Assembly: GCA_040772225.1 (NCBI GenBank)
Contig: JAXGYO010000002.1
Coordinates: 868,001 to 932,000 of the forward strand
From: JAAYED01 sp040772225
GTDB taxonomy: Bacteria > Chloroflexota > Anaerolineae > UBA1429
Direction of reading: 5' to 3'
DNA: 64,000 bases
Shown: piece after piece, positions 50,761-59,817 of the stretch
How positions within the stretch are numbered: position 1 is the stretch's first letter
How the letters are laid out: every line of letters begins with the position of its first letter
Program-made: the position numbers and the translations under genes
Notes under the pieces: model-generated
What the model was told of the DNA's origin: nothing
Databases searched by the model: none
What the model saw: only the letters and a program-made list of their open reading frames with translations

Positions 50761-51700
50761 GAATGAACGCCTCCAGGGAGATAGCGTCCAGCGCGTAGGT
50801 CCAGACTATGGGTACATCTCCGCCAGCGGGGACAAAAAGCAGATGGCCAGGCAGGTAGGCCCAGGCGCCGGCCAGTACGGGTTCGCCAGCCTCGGTGCGT
50901 GTATCCGATACGTGACGCGCCAGCAGGCTGAACTGATCAGGGTCCATAACGTCGAGCACGGATGATCCATCCTCGAGCAGGCCCGAACACACGAAGCTAC
51001 CGGCCAGCATCTCGCAATCCGAATAGACAGCGCCTGTGGTGTTTGTGCGGCGCAAAGTCTGTTTACCTTCTGCATCCCAGCGATAGAGCCAGTCCCCTGC
51101 ACGCCCGGAGCCATAGACTCCATCCGATGTCACTGTCAGTGCCGTGGCTGCACCCTCTAGCACAAGTCGCGCGCGCTCCATCAGCGTCTGCTTGTCGAGT
51201 ATGACGATTTGGGTTTCCTCCGACAGGACAGACACAGACCACACCCAGACCGCATCACCTGCCACCTGAATACCACCAGGAACCGCGGTTCCATCCTGTG
51301 GCACAATCACCTTGTTCCTCAGATCCAGGGTGCTCGCATCCACCACATAAACCAGGCCACACTGTCCCGAGACATCGCAGCCGGTGGCATACAGGGTGCC
51401 CTCAGAAGCGGCGAGACCGTGTACAACCACAGGATCCGTTATCAGGGGACGCAGCGATACCAGAGCGAGGCCGTCAGGGGCTGCGTCGCCTCGGTTTTCG
51501 AGAGCGACAGCAGCAGCAGCAACTGTCGCTCTCGCCGACGCAACGACCAGTGCCTGATCGTCGCCAGGATGGGAGAGCGCCCCTATCGTTGCATCCTCGC
51601 CCGTCTCCGCACCATCGAGGTAGCATCGTCGCAACGCCATAGATGCGGCCACGAGCAATACGGCGAGCAAAATGAGTCCTACCAGACAGGACTTTTGCAC
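50744..51700 (-). CDS. Membrane-anchored extracytoplasmic protein with WD/PQQ-like repeats
   Basis: A 318-residue protein with an N-terminal hydrophobic segment (about residues 5-22, LVGLILLAVLLVAASMAL), probably an uncleaved anchor or signal. The rest is beta-rich with repeated pieces (GGIQVAGDAVWVWS, ALTVTSDGVYGSG, AWAYLPGHLLFVP) suggesting a small propeller. Cys pairs occur in YATGCDVSGQCGL. The GTG start has GGAGGTCGA upstream. It follows nrdG by 13 bases on the same strand and may be co-transcribed, though no functional link is evident. Confidence 0.6.
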   Translation of the reverse strand: MQKSCLVGLILLAVLLVAASMALRRCYLDGAETGEDATIGALSHPGDDQALVVASARATVAAAAVALENRGDAAPDGLALVSLRPLITDPVVVHGLAASEGTLYATGCDVSGQCGLVYVVDASTLDLRNKVIVPQDGTAVPGGIQVAGDAVWVWSVSVLSEETQIVILDKQTLMERARLVLEGAATALTVTSDGVYGSGRAGDWLYRWDAEGKQTLRRTNTTGAVYSDCEMLAGSFVCSGLLEDGSSVLDVMDPDQFSLLARHVSDTRTEAGEPVLAGAWAYLPGHLLFVPAGGDVPIVWTYALDAISLEAFIPSASR

Positions 51701-51713
51701 TCGACCTCCTCGG

Positions 51714-52409
51714 TCAGTCTCCCCGTATACTCACGCCTGGCACCAACTCTTGCAGACGAGCCAAGAGCTCTTCCAGTTGCTCGACAGAAAGAGACCTTTG
51801 TGCCCGGATCGACTCCAACACTGTATCAGCCGCAACAAAAGGCTGCAGGATCCAGGTGTCATGGGGCTCAAGAGCACGCCCAATATCGAGCAGTGCCTGC
51901 TCATCAAGCAAGGGATGCACTGTAGTTCGAAACTCCCAGGGGATATCGCTGTCCCGCAAGAGAGTCATGCTCGCACGCAACCTGCTGAGATCGACAGCCT
52001 TGCCCGCAGCGAGGTTGTATCGCTCATCCAGCGGCGCCTTGACATCCATCGCCACGTAATCCAGCTGCCCCGCTTCCAGCAGCGCCCGCAGCCGCTCCGG
52101 GAAAAAGCCGTTGGTATCCAGCTTGACCGCAAATCCCAGCCCTCTCATGCCCTCGATAAGGGAAGGCAGATCGGCAGCCATGAGAGGCTCTCCGCCGGTG
52201 ATACAGACACCATCCAGTTTCCCAACCCGGGAGGCCAACCAGTCGAGAAAAGACTGAGGGGACATGACCTCAGTCACGTCCCGCTCAGAAATCATCCATC
52301 GATTATGGCAGAATCCGCAATCCAGGTTGCAGCCCGCGATAAAGACCGTGGCAGCGATACGATCCGGATAGTCGATCAGAGTGACCCGCTGCACACCCGC
52401 GATCTTCAT
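51714..52409 (-). CDS. nrdG: Anaerobic ribonucleotide reductase activase (radical SAM)
   Basis: A 231-residue radical-SAM protein. The cluster motif is C-x3-C-x2-C in FIAGCNLDCGFCHN, and the SAM-binding GGEP motif is in CITGGEPLM. This is the longer type of NrdG seen in many anaerobes. It installs the glycyl radical on NrdD. The ATG overlaps the nrdD stop by four bases, so the pair is translationally coupled. It might also serve as activase for the HypD-like enzyme 24 kb away, but activases are normally specific. Confidence 0.9.
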   Translation of the reverse strand: MKIAGVQRVTLIDYPDRIAATVFIAGCNLDCGFCHNRWMISERDVTEVMSPQSFLDWLASRVGKLDGVCITGGEPLMAADLPSLIEGMRGLGFAVKLDTNGFFPERLRALLEAGQLDYVAMDVKAPLDERYNLAAGKAVDLSRLRASMTLLRDSDIPWEFRTTVHPLLDEQALLDIGRALEPHDTWILQPFVAADTVLESIRAQRSLSVEQLEELLARLQELVPGVSIRGD

Positions 52410-54544
52410 GAGCCGGTGACGTTCGCCCGCTCACCTTCAGTGACGGAGAACATCGTGCGCTCGGCGTACTCGCTCCGCTTGCCCTTGTTCCACTGGCTCA
52501 CCGGACGCAGGTAACCTACCACCCGTGAGTAGACCTCACAGGGCTGGTGATTGGCACACTTGGGGCACTCGAAATGCTCACCGGCGATGTAGCCGTGTAC
52601 CGGGCACACGGAGAACGTCGGGGTCAGTGTAAAGTACGGTAGCTCATAGCTGGCGGCGATGCGCCGCACAAGACTCTTGGTGGCCTCAACACTGTTGATG
52701 CGCTCACCGAGAAACACATGCACAACCGTACCGCCGGTATACCGGGTCTGCAGTTCATCCTGCCAATCGAGCGCCTGGAAGAGATCATCTGTCGCGTTCA
52801 CAGGCAGCTGACTGGAGTTGGTATAGTACGGCTCCCCTACAGGGCCATCGGTTCCGGCGGTGATGATGTTAGGATACGCATCACGATCCAACATGGCGAA
52901 CCGGTAGCTCGTGCCCTCGGCAGGCGTTGCCTCCAGGTTGTAGAGCTGTCCCGACTCATCCTGGTACTCTTGGAGGCGGTCTCGCATAAAGTTCATGACG
53001 CGCAACGCAAAATCGCGGGCGCGTTCATCCGTCAGATCCACACCCATAAAGTTCAGGCAAGCCTCGTTCATGCCATTGAGACCGATGGTGTTAAAGTGAT
53101 TGGCCCAATACTCACCAAACTGCCCCTTGATGGCGTTTAGATAGTATTGCGAGTACGGATAAAGCCCCGCCTCTGTGAAATGCTCGATCACACGGCGACG
53201 GATGCTCAAAGCATCCCGGGCGATGTCCATCAGGTGTCCCACCCGCTGCAAGAACTCCTCTTCGTTGTTGGCTACATAACCGATGCGTGCCATGTTCAGC
53301 GTTACCACACCGATGCTGCCAGTCAACGGATTGGAGCCGAACAACCCACCGCCGCGCTTGCGCAGTTCTCGATTGTCCAGTCGCAGGCGACAGCACATAG
53401 AGCGGACATCATCCGGGTTCATATCCGAGTTTACGAAATTCGCAAAATAGGGGATGCCATACTTGGCCGTCATCTGCCAGATAGGATCGAGCTTGGGATT
53501 ATCCCAGTCAAAGTCCGGCGTGATGTTATAGGTGGGAATGGGGAATGTGAACACACGGCCGTTTGCATCCCCCTCCTGCATCAACTCGGCAAAGCACCGG
53601 TTAAGCAGATCCATCTCGCCCTGAAACTCGCTGTAGGTGTACTCCTGCGGCTCACCGCCGATGATGACGTATTCATTTGCCAGATTCCCTGGAACCTGCA
53701 GGTCAAAACTGAGATTGGTGAAAGGGGTCTGGAACCCAACCCGGGTGGGAACGTTGAGGTTAAAGATAAACTCCTGCAGCGCCTGCCGGACCTCTTTCTC
53801 ACCCAGATGATCAAGACGAATAAAGGGGGCGAGAAAAGTATCAAAGTTGGAGAAAGCCACGGCGCCAGCGGATTCACCCTGGATGGTGTAGAAAAAGTTC
53901 ACGATCTGACCGAGGGCGGATCTAAAGTGCCTGGGCGGGCTACTGTGAATCTTGCCGGGCACGCCGCCAAAGCCGCGGATCAGCAGGTCCCGAAGGTCCC
54001 AGCCACAGCAATACACGGCGAGAATATAAAGGTCATGCAGATGGATATCGCCATTGATGTGCGCTTCGCGCACGTCTTTGGGAAACAGGCGGTTCAGCCA
54101 GTAAGAGCTGTTGACGGCGGAAAAGATATGGTTGTTGAGCCCCTGGAGAGAGAAACTCATATTCGAGTTCTCTTTGACGCGCCAGTCCAGCTTTTCCAGG
54201 TAGCCATCGATCAACTCGTTGGCGTCCACCAGGGCACGGATATCCCGCAGCTTGTTGTGCAGGTCGCGGTAGAGGATATATGCCTTGGCTGTCTTGGCAT
54301 GCCCATAGTGAATCAGCGCGCGCTCGACCAGGTCCTGTATCTCCTCCACTGAGGGCACAGAGTCGGGGCCGTACTGCTCCTCAAGCATGCTGACGACGGC
54401 ATCGGAAATAAAGACGGCACGCTCACGATCATCGCCACCCACTGACTGAGCAGCCTTAAAGATCGCGTTCGTGATCTTTTCCTGATCAAACGCTGCGAGA
54501 CGACCGTCCCGCTTTCGGACCTTGCTTATCTGCACCTGCTTCAT
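52406..54544 (-). CDS. nrdD: Anaerobic (class III) ribonucleoside-triphosphate reductase
   Basis: A 712-residue enzyme. An ATP-cone (about residues 5-95: ISKVRKRDGRLAAFDQEKI) precedes the catalytic barrel. The C-terminus has a four-Cys zinc site (CPVHGYIAGEHFECPKCANH and QPCEV) and the radical glycine Gly677 in RVVGYLRPVSQWN, followed by the family tail GKRSEYAERTMF. It reduces NTPs to dNTPs without oxygen, pointing to anaerobic growth. ATG 54544 has GGAGGG upstream; the longer frame to 54601 is not supported. It leads an operon with nrdG. Confidence 0.96.
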   Translation of the reverse strand: MKQVQISKVRKRDGRLAAFDQEKITNAIFKAAQSVGGDDRERAVFISDAVVSMLEEQYGPDSVPSVEEIQDLVERALIHYGHAKTAKAYILYRDLHNKLRDIRALVDANELIDGYLEKLDWRVKENSNMSFSLQGLNNHIFSAVNSSYWLNRLFPKDVREAHINGDIHLHDLYILAVYCCGWDLRDLLIRGFGGVPGKIHSSPPRHFRSALGQIVNFFYTIQGESAGAVAFSNFDTFLAPFIRLDHLGEKEVRQALQEFIFNLNVPTRVGFQTPFTNLSFDLQVPGNLANEYVIIGGEPQEYTYSEFQGEMDLLNRCFAELMQEGDANGRVFTFPIPTYNITPDFDWDNPKLDPIWQMTAKYGIPYFANFVNSDMNPDDVRSMCCRLRLDNRELRKRGGGLFGSNPLTGSIGVVTLNMARIGYVANNEEEFLQRVGHLMDIARDALSIRRRVIEHFTEAGLYPYSQYYLNAIKGQFGEYWANHFNTIGLNGMNEACLNFMGVDLTDERARDFALRVMNFMRDRLQEYQDESGQLYNLEATPAEGTSYRFAMLDRDAYPNIITAGTDGPVGEPYYTNSSQLPVNATDDLFQALDWQDELQTRYTGGTVVHVFLGERINSVEATKSLVRRIAASYELPYFTLTPTFSVCPVHGYIAGEHFECPKCANHQPCEVYSRVVGYLRPVSQWNKGKRSEYAERTMFSVTEGERANVTGS

Positions 54545-54645
54545 GCGTTCCCTCCGAAATCGATATTTGGGATCACCTGACCGTAACAGTTCAGAGGGCA
54601 TACGGATGAAGGTGACCAGCCGTCTTCCTGGAACCGAGTGAGACT

Positions 54646-54674
54646 ATTATAGTACACGGACAACCGGAATGCAA
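54646..54674 (-). promoter_or_regulatory. Promoter of nrdD-nrdG
   Basis: TTGCAT (54674-54669), 17 bp, perfect TATAAT (54651-54646) on the minus strand, leaving a leader of about 95 bases. I see no obvious NrdR box. Confidence 0.72.
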
Positions 54675-54711
54675 GAAGGATTGCGCTTCTCACGGACGAA
54701 TTTACGCAGCA

Positions 54712-54776
54712 CTACTACCAGTAGTAGGTGAGTATACTAAGCGGTACAATATACGGATTATGACGAGTTATCCGTA
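54712..54776. repeat. Inverted repeats between nrdD and the MFS gene
   Basis: A perfect 7-bp palindrome CTACTAC-CA-GTAGTAG (54712-54727) and an inverted repeat TACGGAT (54752-54758)/ATCCGTA (54770-54776). A further TACGGAT lies at 54601-54607. They sit in the 406-base divergent region and could be regulator sites for either gene. No gene is seen in this region. Confidence 0.45.
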
Positions 54777-54894
54777 AGGCGTCAAGCCTACCAGATACCA
54801 CCTGCACCGTCGATAATGCAGGAAAAACTGCACGACGAGTACAGACACTCCCCATATATCGTACCCTGTGAATACAGACTTTCACGGTTCATTA

Positions 54895-54923
54895 TTGACG
54901 AGGACAGCCGCGGGGTCTATAGT
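54895..54923 (+). promoter_or_regulatory. Promoter of the MFS gene at 55-56 kb
   Basis: TTGACG (54895-54900), 17 bp, TATAGT (54918-54923). Its inferred start near 54930 rules out the long in-frame ATG at 54816. Confidence 0.7.
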
Positions 54924-54950
54924 CTGGCCAATCTACGCCGGGAGAGTGGT

Positions 54951-56177
54951 GTGTCCAAATTCAGCCGTCTGCCACTATGGCAGCGAAACCTGATCGGCAT
55001 TTCGATCTCACAGGTACTCTCGATCCTCGCCTTCCAGGCCTCCTTTATTCTGATACCCTATTATGTCCAGCAGATGGGCATGACCGACCCTGCGGATGTC
55101 AGTCAATGGACAGGCTGGTACCAGTCGATCGGCGGTGTGAGCTTTGCGATCTTTACCCCAATCTGGGGCGCCCTGGGGGACCGTTACGGCCGCCGCCCGA
55201 TGCTGATCCGCGCCACTGCCGCAACCTCTCTCATGCTCTTGCTTATGGCCTTTGCGCGCACGCCCAGCCAACTGTTGATCCTTAGGGCCATTCAGGGAAG
55301 CGTGACGGGAACGCCAGCAGCGGCCTCCGCTCTCCTCGCCACCGGCACGCCCAAGAACCGACTGGCCTACGCTCTGGGGTTACAGCAGACCTCCCTCTTT
55401 ATCGGAACATCGCTCGGTCCGATGTTCGGTGGATTCATCGGCGACACCTTTGGCTATCGCTCGACCTTTTTCGTCTCCAGCGCCATCGTTCTCGTTGCGC
55501 TCGCCCTGGTGCTCTTTATCGTGCGGGAACCGGAAGAATCTGCCGCGAACTCTGCGCAGGCGCGCAAGCGCTCCGCCATCGGCAGCTTTAGGGAGTTGCT
55601 CTCCTCGCGCTCGATGGTCGCCCTCGTCTCCATGTCAATGGCGGTCAACCTCACATTTGGCCTAACCGGACCGGTCATGCCGCTCTTTATTCAGCAACTG
55701 GTGGGCAATCGGGATCGGCTGGCCTCGATCGCAGGCACGGTCACGGGGCTGGCGGCAATCTCTGCGGCGATTTCTGCCCTGGTCGTCGGCCGTCTGAGCG
55801 ACTCCTGGGGCAACCGCATCACGTTGCTGGGCTGTTCCATCGGCGCAGCGATCCTGTACGTCCCCATGGCCATGGCGCAATCGGTGTGGCACCTGGGCAC
55901 CGCCCTTTCGGCACAGGGCCTGTTTCGCGGGGGTATCGGGCCAAACATCAGCGCGATGGTGGTGCGTAGTGTGCCCAAGGAACAGACGGGGGCGGCTTTG
56001 GGACTGTCCAGCAGTTTCCAATCAGCCGGCTTTGCCATCGGGCCCTTGCTGGGAGCAGCTATTATGACGGCTACCTCGGCACGGGTCGTTTTCCTTGTGG
56101 CCGGCGGGGTTTTCGTGCTCGTTGCAGTGGCGCTCCTCTTCCTCAAGCCGCCACAGCAGGAATCGGCAACAGCATGA
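54951..56177 (+). CDS. Major facilitator superfamily transporter
   Basis: A 408-residue protein with 12 hydrophobic helices. The MFS A-motif is GALGDRYGRRPML between helices 2 and 3, with a counterpart VVGRLSDSWGNR in the second half, and QGSVTGTPAAASALLATGTP resembles motif C-type drug/sugar exporters of the TetA/MdtG group. A drug or metabolite efflux role is likely. GTG 54951 is favoured because a good promoter lies at 54895-54923 and GGGAGAG just ahead of the codon; the longer frame starting at 54816 adds 45 hydrophilic residues. Confidence 0.82.
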   Translation: MSKFSRLPLWQRNLIGISISQVLSILAFQASFILIPYYVQQMGMTDPADVSQWTGWYQSIGGVSFAIFTPIWGALGDRYGRRPMLIRATAATSLMLLLMAFARTPSQLLILRAIQGSVTGTPAAASALLATGTPKNRLAYALGLQQTSLFIGTSLGPMFGGFIGDTFGYRSTFFVSSAIVLVALALVLFIVREPEESAANSAQARKRSAIGSFRELLSSRSMVALVSMSMAVNLTFGLTGPVMPLFIQQLVGNRDRLASIAGTVTGLAAISAAISALVVGRLSDSWGNRITLLGCSIGAAILYVPMAMAQSVWHLGTALSAQGLFRGGIGPNISAMVVRSVPKEQTGAALGLSSSFQSAGFAIGPLLGAAIMTATSARVVFLVAGGVFVLVAVALLFLKPPQQESATA

Positions 56178-56361
56178 GTGCCGGCGCCTGACACACTGAA
56201 CGGGCGCTGCCATCCTGAAGGGCAATCTCTCAGCAGCGTGGGCTGCGGTTAGCTGCATGGCGCGCCCCATCCCCTTATGCTTCTTACGGCAGCAGAGACA
56301 GATTGTGCTCTGCCACGGGTACAGGTGCTCGTGCCCCCTTTGCCGTAAATGACCTGGACGA

Positions 56362-57591
56362 TCACACCTGCAACAGCCCACGATCCAGCAGCACCCCCTG
56401 TGCAGCGAGCTGCCGCTGTAGTTCCGACACAGGCAGCTGGGTCAGGTCCCCAGACAGCTTGCGCGACGCCATTGCCGCACCGGTGCCCGCAGCCTCGCCT
56501 GTCACGGCACAGGGAGGGATCACCCGGGTAACATCCCAGACGCTAGCATCGGCCGAGATGCACCGACCCGCCACAAGCAGATTCCGGTTCTGCACGCCGC
56601 GCAGTGTCCCCCACGGGATCGCGTACACGGGACCCGCCTTGCGCCAGTCACCGGTCAGCCCGATGGCATCATCAACCCAGTGGTGAACGTGCGCGTCCTG
56701 AAGCGTGACAGCCCCAGCCAGGCGACGCGTCATGCGGAAACAGGCAATAGTGGGCACCACGGCGGGCTGTACGTCCCTATCAGGGTGAGACTCCCGTAGC
56801 CTGTCCAGATGCTGGCGAATGAGCGTACGGGACCCCAGTATCTGCTGCGTCACCTGCTCGCCATCATCACCGCGGAAAAAGGGCCCCTGCGCTCCCTCGC
56901 GACTGGCAATGGGACTGAAGGCGTGCGTCAGGGTATGCAGGTGAAGCTCATCGCCCCGCAAAGCATAGTACCATCCCGCCAAAACGTTGGAATCCAGGCT
57001 CTCGGTCTGTTCCCCTGCCAGATGGCATACATCAGCATCACCGGTGGCGTCCACCACGGCCGTACAGGCGATAGCCCCGCGTCCCCCTTTGTTCTCTACA
57101 AGCAGATGAGTGATTCTATCAGCCTCCCGCTTTACCGCACAAACGCGGGTATCGTATAGCAGTGTCACTCCAGTCTCGACAAGCAGCCTCTCCAGTGCAA
57201 GCAGGTATGCCGCTGGATTGAAGGAGGCAATGTACCGCTTGTGCTTCCGTTCCTCTTGATCGCCGCCGGGCTGCCAACAGTCGGGCACGCCGATCCAACG
57301 CGGGGCCGTCCGATTCTGCCGGAGGTCGGCTACCGAGAGGTGAAGCAACTCCTCGCCCAGCCCGCCGATCACCTGGTGCCCGCACCCATCGCACAACGGC
57401 AGCCATACCGTCACGATGCCCAGCGTGGCCAGCCCGCCGAGGGCACTCTCTTTCTCGAGAAGGCAGACAGTGGCACCGTTGCGTGCCGCAGCGACCGCTG
57501 CCGCTACGCCGGCGATGCCTCCACCCGCGACGACCACGTCATAACCACCCCAGACAGGCGTCCTTCGCGCTGGCTCCTCGATGAACGTCAC
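56362..57591 (-). CDS. FAD-dependent oxidoreductase (FAD_oxidored family)
   Basis: A 409-residue flavoprotein. The N-terminal dinucleotide motif is VVVAGGGIAGVAAAVAAARNG (shown in part), followed by LLEKESALGG. Later come VVDATGDADV and the C-terminal LVAGRCISADASVWDVTR, typical of the FAD_oxidored group that includes enzymes annotated as FAD-dependent dehydrogenases of sugars or polyols. The start GTG 57591 follows GGGGAGGGGA; the long upstream frame to 57942 lacks family similarity. Substrate unknown. It is convergent with the MFS gene. Confidence 0.82.
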   Translation of the reverse strand: MTFIEEPARRTPVWGGYDVVVAGGGIAGVAAAVAAARNGATVCLLEKESALGGLATLGIVTVWLPLCDGCGHQVIGGLGEELLHLSVADLRQNRTAPRWIGVPDCWQPGGDQEERKHKRYIASFNPAAYLLALERLLVETGVTLLYDTRVCAVKREADRITHLLVENKGGRGAIACTAVVDATGDADVCHLAGEQTESLDSNVLAGWYYALRGDELHLHTLTHAFSPIASREGAQGPFFRGDDGEQVTQQILGSRTLIRQHLDRLRESHPDRDVQPAVVPTIACFRMTRRLAGAVTLQDAHVHHWVDDAIGLTGDWRKAGPVYAIPWGTLRGVQNRNLLVAGRCISADASVWDVTRVIPPCAVTGEAAGTGAAMASRKLSGDLTQLPVSELQRQLAAQGVLLDRGLLQV

Positions 57592-57965
57592 ACTCCCCTC
57601 CCCATTCTTGCCTGATTGCCCACAGTGAGCGCCGGCTGAACTAACACTGGTACGGTTGGCCACTGCCTGCTGTTTCCAACGCAGTCGCCGCTGCCATTGC
57701 AGGCGGCCCCCGGAGTATGATATGTGCCCAACGCGTAACACAATATCGCAGACTAAGCATCCCAGATCAGAGCCATGCCGCCGACGACAAAACGATGCGC
57801 GGCCATCATACGTGACGTCAGATGCACAAGGCAACCGGCGCCGCCCATTACGGCCGGGCGCCGGCTGTTGCGGATCGCTAACGGGATGATCTTGCGGGAC
57901 ACCACCGGCGCAACGAGACCGCGACCGAGATTGGCGCGTCATTTGTGCCCATCTACACGACGGTT
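57592..57965. other. Gene-free stretch upstream of the FAD oxidoreductase
   Basis: Nothing convincing is coded here. The only structure noted is an 8-bp inverted repeat CCGGCGCC/GGCGCCGG at 57835-57864, which could form a stem in an RNA from either strand. Confidence 0.4.
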
Positions 57966-57994
57966 TTGACGGCCATGCCCGCAGACCCTACAAT
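57966..57994 (+). promoter_or_regulatory. Promoter of tRNA-Arg
   Basis: TTGACG (57966-57971), 17 bp, TACAAT (57989-57994), about 95 bases before the tRNA. Confidence 0.65.
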
Positions 57995-58095
57995 AGTATC
58001 ATTAGTGCGCAAACGGCATGCGTTGATGCGTATCATGGAGGGAAAAAGGCGTACGGCGTGGCCAAGGTGCGCCGTGCGTCGCCCGAATCAGACCA

Positions 58096-58168
58096 GCGCC
58101 CATAGCTCAATGGATAGAGTGCCGGACTTCGAATCCGTAGGTTGCAGGTTCGACCCCTGCTGGGCGCG
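58096..58168 (+). tRNA. tRNA-Arg (anticodon TCG)
   Basis: 73 bases. The acceptor stem GCGCCCA pairs with TGGGCGC, the D stem GCTC with GAGT, the anticodon loop CTTCGAA gives anticodon TCG, and the T arm is GCAGG-TTCGACC-CCTGC. The outer anticodon-stem pair is a C-T mismatch. No CCA is encoded. Confidence 0.94.
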
Positions 58169-58179
58169 CTGGAAGGTAG

Positions 58180-58208
58180 ACGGGCACTCCTGTGCTAGGA
58201 GTGCCCGT
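58180..58208. terminator. Strong hairpin after tRNA-Arg
   Basis: A perfect 12-bp stem (ACGGGCACTCCT/AGGAGTGCCCGT) with a 5-base loop, 11 bases after the tRNA and 40 bases beyond the end of the convergent glycerate kinase gene. No T run, but position fits a shared terminator. Confidence 0.65.
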
Positions 58209-58248
58209 TGCCTGTCAGGATCACCCGCAAGGGGCTTTATGCCCTGCC

Positions 58249-59709
58249 TCAGGGTCGCTTGACGCCCTCGCCGAGTCGCTCTGGCCCCACGTACACCACC
58301 CGCAGATCCTGCACGTTGGTGTTGAGGATACCCGTGTCAAAGGCATCGCCCAGCCGCCGCAATAGCGCACAGGTATCGTGGGATCGTAGCGCCCGGTTCA
58401 CGTCGAGACCCGCGTTCTGGGCCCGCTCCAGCGTAAAACCATCGACCACGCCGCCAGCATAACGGGTTGGGCCGTCAGCACCGTCGGAATCGCCTGAGCC
58501 GATAACGATACGCTTGCTTCCCGCGATGCGCAGAGCGGCACCGGTGACAAACTCAGAATTCCGTCCACCCTCTCCCGCTCTTGAGCCCGCGTTTACGACA
58601 AGCTCGCCTCCGATGAGAAAGACACACGGAGATGTAAATGGACGGTCGTAGCCCTCCACCTCTCGAGCGATTGTGCCCACCGACTCTCCCACAACGCGCG
58701 CCTCAAGGTTGCTGAGGGACGATGCGAGGATGGTGGCATTGAGACCCAGTTCTTGCGCCCGTCGTTCAGCAGCCGCAAGCATGTACTCTGGACCCATCAC
58801 ACGAATCCGGAAATGGGGCTTGTCCCACCACTCTTCCTGGCGCAGCGTTCCATAGGTCGGGTCCTTGCGAAGGAGATGTTGCCGCACAGCCTCAGGTATC
58901 TCGTCCCAGCAGTTGTACTCTTTGAGCAACTCGATAGCGTACTCGTACTCATCGTCGAGTGGGCGCCGTCCCGCGTATGATGGCGGATTTGCAGGCGGAC
59001 GCTCGTCTGTCGACAGCATGATCAAGGTGGCATCGCCCACAAACCGGCTGTGTTTTTCCCGCAACGTCGTGATGAGGAAACGTACGGCATTAGCGACCGG
59101 CATCGGCGCTCCATGCTCCAGATACAGGATCCGATTGGTATCCTGCACATCCTTGAGCGTCAGACCCGGGGCCGGCAAAGTCATCAGCGCGGTGCCGCCG
59201 CCGGATTCGGAAAAGAACACGATGTCGTCCCTTTTCCCCTTGGTGCCGATGTCGACGATGCGCTGAGCCCCGATCACAGAGTCTTCGTCAGGCTCGGGAT
59301 GGCCAGCCAGGGACACAGTCGCGCGCTTGAGCACCACCGTGTCGCCTTTTTTCGCGTTGACGTGCCCCTCGGTAATCAGATCCCCGAGCACATCCTCAAG
59401 CGCTTTGGCCTGCCGCTGGGCCGCCTTGCCTCCTCCCAACAGATAGATGTTACCGATCTTGTCCAGATCAAAGACCAGTGGAGGGGGGCCAAAGGGCCGC
59501 GGATGGGTTGGCACATGTCGGCCCATCGGACCCAGAGGAAACTCCTCTGACCCAACCAGAAGTTTGCCATTCTGTATCCGCACCGTTTTGAGCACGTTCT
59601 CGTAGGGATCCCCGGCGGCCAACCCCGTCTCAAGGATGTCGAGCACGCGCTCTCGCCCCTCCACATTGCCGTGGGATGTCAGTTCAGCGCGGTTCCGGAA
59701 AATCGTCAT
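58249..59709 (-). CDS. Glycerate 2-kinase (GckA/MOFRL family)
   Basis: A 486-residue type II glycerate kinase. The N-terminal DUF4147 domain includes IYLLGGGKAAQRQAKALEDV and FFSESGGGTALMTLPA; the C-terminal MOFRL domain has NAGSRAGEGGRNSEFV and IGSGDSDGADGPT, the usual substrate-binding loops. It should phosphorylate D-glycerate to 2-phosphoglycerate, feeding lower glycolysis. It lies 108 bases downstream of an enolase-like gene on the same strand, and 2-phosphoglycerate is the classical enolase substrate. The ribosome site is modest (GAGGCAGG). Confidence 0.9.
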   Translation of the reverse strand: MTIFRNRAELTSHGNVEGRERVLDILETGLAAGDPYENVLKTVRIQNGKLLVGSEEFPLGPMGRHVPTHPRPFGPPPLVFDLDKIGNIYLLGGGKAAQRQAKALEDVLGDLITEGHVNAKKGDTVVLKRATVSLAGHPEPDEDSVIGAQRIVDIGTKGKRDDIVFFSESGGGTALMTLPAPGLTLKDVQDTNRILYLEHGAPMPVANAVRFLITTLREKHSRFVGDATLIMLSTDERPPANPPSYAGRRPLDDEYEYAIELLKEYNCWDEIPEAVRQHLLRKDPTYGTLRQEEWWDKPHFRIRVMGPEYMLAAAERRAQELGLNATILASSLSNLEARVVGESVGTIAREVEGYDRPFTSPCVFLIGGELVVNAGSRAGEGGRNSEFVTGAALRIAGSKRIVIGSGDSDGADGPTRYAGGVVDGFTLERAQNAGLDVNRALRSHDTCALLRRLGDAFDTGILNTNVQDLRVVYVGPERLGEGVKRP

Positions 59710-59817
59710 GTGTGCCTGCCTCTACAGCCAAACAGTTACTGAGTTACGGTGCTTAACATCCATCCGGCGAAGCAGGAGAGCGACAGCCGCAGCCCTCCTG
59801 CTCCTGACCACAGCGTG

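Noticed and set aside
51714..52409. Using the NrdG-type activase as the HypD activase
   Set aside because: It overlaps nrdD and has the NrdG-like cluster motif; activases are usually specific, so no link to the HypD-like gene is claimed.
57945..58262. A 105-codon plus-strand open frame
   Set aside because: It runs through tRNA-Arg and the following hairpin, and the product resembles no protein family.
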